NCBI RefSeq assembly: GCF_017498485.1
Contig: NZ_CP071795.1
Location: 744,001-808,000, forward strand
Source of the DNA: Polaribacter batillariae
GTDB lineage: Bacteria > Bacteroidota > Bacteroidia > Flavobacteriales > Flavobacteriaceae
Direction: 5' to 3'
DNA length: 64,000 nt
In this document: in pieces, positions 63,716-64,000 of the stretch
Layout: every line of letters begins with the position of its first letter
How positions within the stretch are numbered: position 1 is the stretch's first letter
Translations under genes and position numbers: made by a program
Notes under the pieces: generated by a model
Databases searched by the model: none
What the model was told of the DNA's origin: nothing
Seen by the model: only the letters and a program-made list of their open reading frames with translations

Positions 63716-64000
63716 ATGTTCGAAAAAACAAAAGTTATATCGAGAGTAAAAAACGGAGAAATTACGATGTGTACACGTTGTAAAATCTACAATCTTGTTT
63801 ACAATAATATCTTTTTTCAATTTAATGAAGAACAATTAAATCACTTTAAAGAATATATTTCTAAAATCGATATCGATTATTGGTTAGATTTTAGCGCTTG
63901 TACAACACAAAGAAGAAAAATACCCGTACAAACCTTTCATCAAAATTTAATCTTAGTTTTTGACCTTCATGAAATAAATGAGTTGAAAACACTTTTGGGA
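63716..64000 (+). CDS. DUF6686 family protein (partial, runs off window)
   Basis: The first 95 codons of a gene starting ATG at 63716, 11 nt after the reductase stop. MCTRCKIYNLVYNNIFFQF carries a CxxC pair, and KIPVQTFHQNLILVFDLHEINELKTLL is the family's end. I recognise the DUF6686 pattern, which accompanies the DUF6607/PepSY cluster. Its role is unknown; CxxC suggests metal or redox. Continues beyond 64000. Confidence 0.75.
   Translation, partial: MFEKTKVISRVKNGEITMCTRCKIYNLVYNNIFFQFNEEQLNHFKEYISKIDIDYWLDFSACTTQRRKIPVQTFHQNLILVFDLHEINELKTLLG

Noticed and set aside
1-64000. CRISPR arrays, rRNA genes and riboswitches
   Set aside because: No regularly spaced repeats, rRNA-like stretches or conserved aptamer patterns were seen.

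Overview
The window is AT-rich DNA from a member of the Bacteroidota, almost certainly a marine-type Flavobacteriaceae. The evidence is the TAnnTTTG -7 promoter boxes (often with a TTG about 19 bp upstream), a type IX secretion C-terminal signal, several carboxypeptidase-regulatory-like/TonB-dependent receptors, a HmuY/DUF6607/DUF6686 haem locus, and Flavobacteria-type gene families throughout. The genus cannot be fixed from the sequence alone.

Layout. 1-9.2 kb: the end of a small peptide gene, then one very large secreted adhesin-like gene built of thrombospondin-type-3 calcium-binding modules, broken by a 1-nt loss at a G run. 9.3-16.0 kb: a probable export/import operon (small Cys/His membrane protein, ABC ATPase, TonB receptor, two DUF3526 permeases). 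16.0-20.4 kb on the minus strand: a sigma-54-type activator without a DNA-binding domain, an MscS channel and a Nat-type ABC exporter. 20.5-27.5 kb: a MarR regulator with two near-identical palindromes at its promoter, leading a fatty-acid beta-oxidation operon (fadN-A-E order) into which two four-helix-bundle genes have been inserted. 27.7-33.3 kb: a lipoprotein, a frameshifted M28 peptidase, an HTH-membrane-serine hydrolase fusion broken by an A-tract indel and by an IS982 element with a clear target duplication, and a J-domain/KTSC protein.

33.4-36.2 kb: trxB, and a PQQ-type sugar dehydrogenase with its cytochrome c. 36.1-37.1 kb: tRNA-Pro followed by a decayed mobile island (P-loop ATPase fragment, IS4-type remnant). 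37.1-41.5 kb: an outer-membrane receptor and an OmpR/HK two-component pair that share an 18/20-identical promoter site at the same distance from both start codons. 41.7-46.7 kb: a tight DUF493-PPIase-PPIase-PPIase-MoxR operon for envelope protein folding. 46.8-52.8 kb: housekeeping genes (AAA ATPase, RecQ-type helicase, fmt, HU, YqgE, class IV aminotransferase, START-like protein). 52.9-55.6 kb: tRNA-Met followed by a second decayed island (possible integrase stub, IS30, DUF5053 gene, coiled-coil membrane protein, perfect hairpin). 55.6-57.1 kb: a sulfatase lacking a normal start. 57.2-64 kb: a divergent haem-uptake locus (TonB receptor and HmuY one way; DUF6607, a nonsense-interrupted DUF2271 gene, a PepSY-flavodoxin-reductase fusion and DUF6686 the other way).

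The gene content points to a particle- or polymer-associated aerobic heterotroph that scavenges iron/haem and fatty acids. An unusual number of genes are broken: up to four by single-base losses in homopolymer runs, which could be consensus errors, and others by in-frame stop codons or IS insertion, which look biological. No CRISPR array, rRNA operon or recognisable riboswitch was seen.
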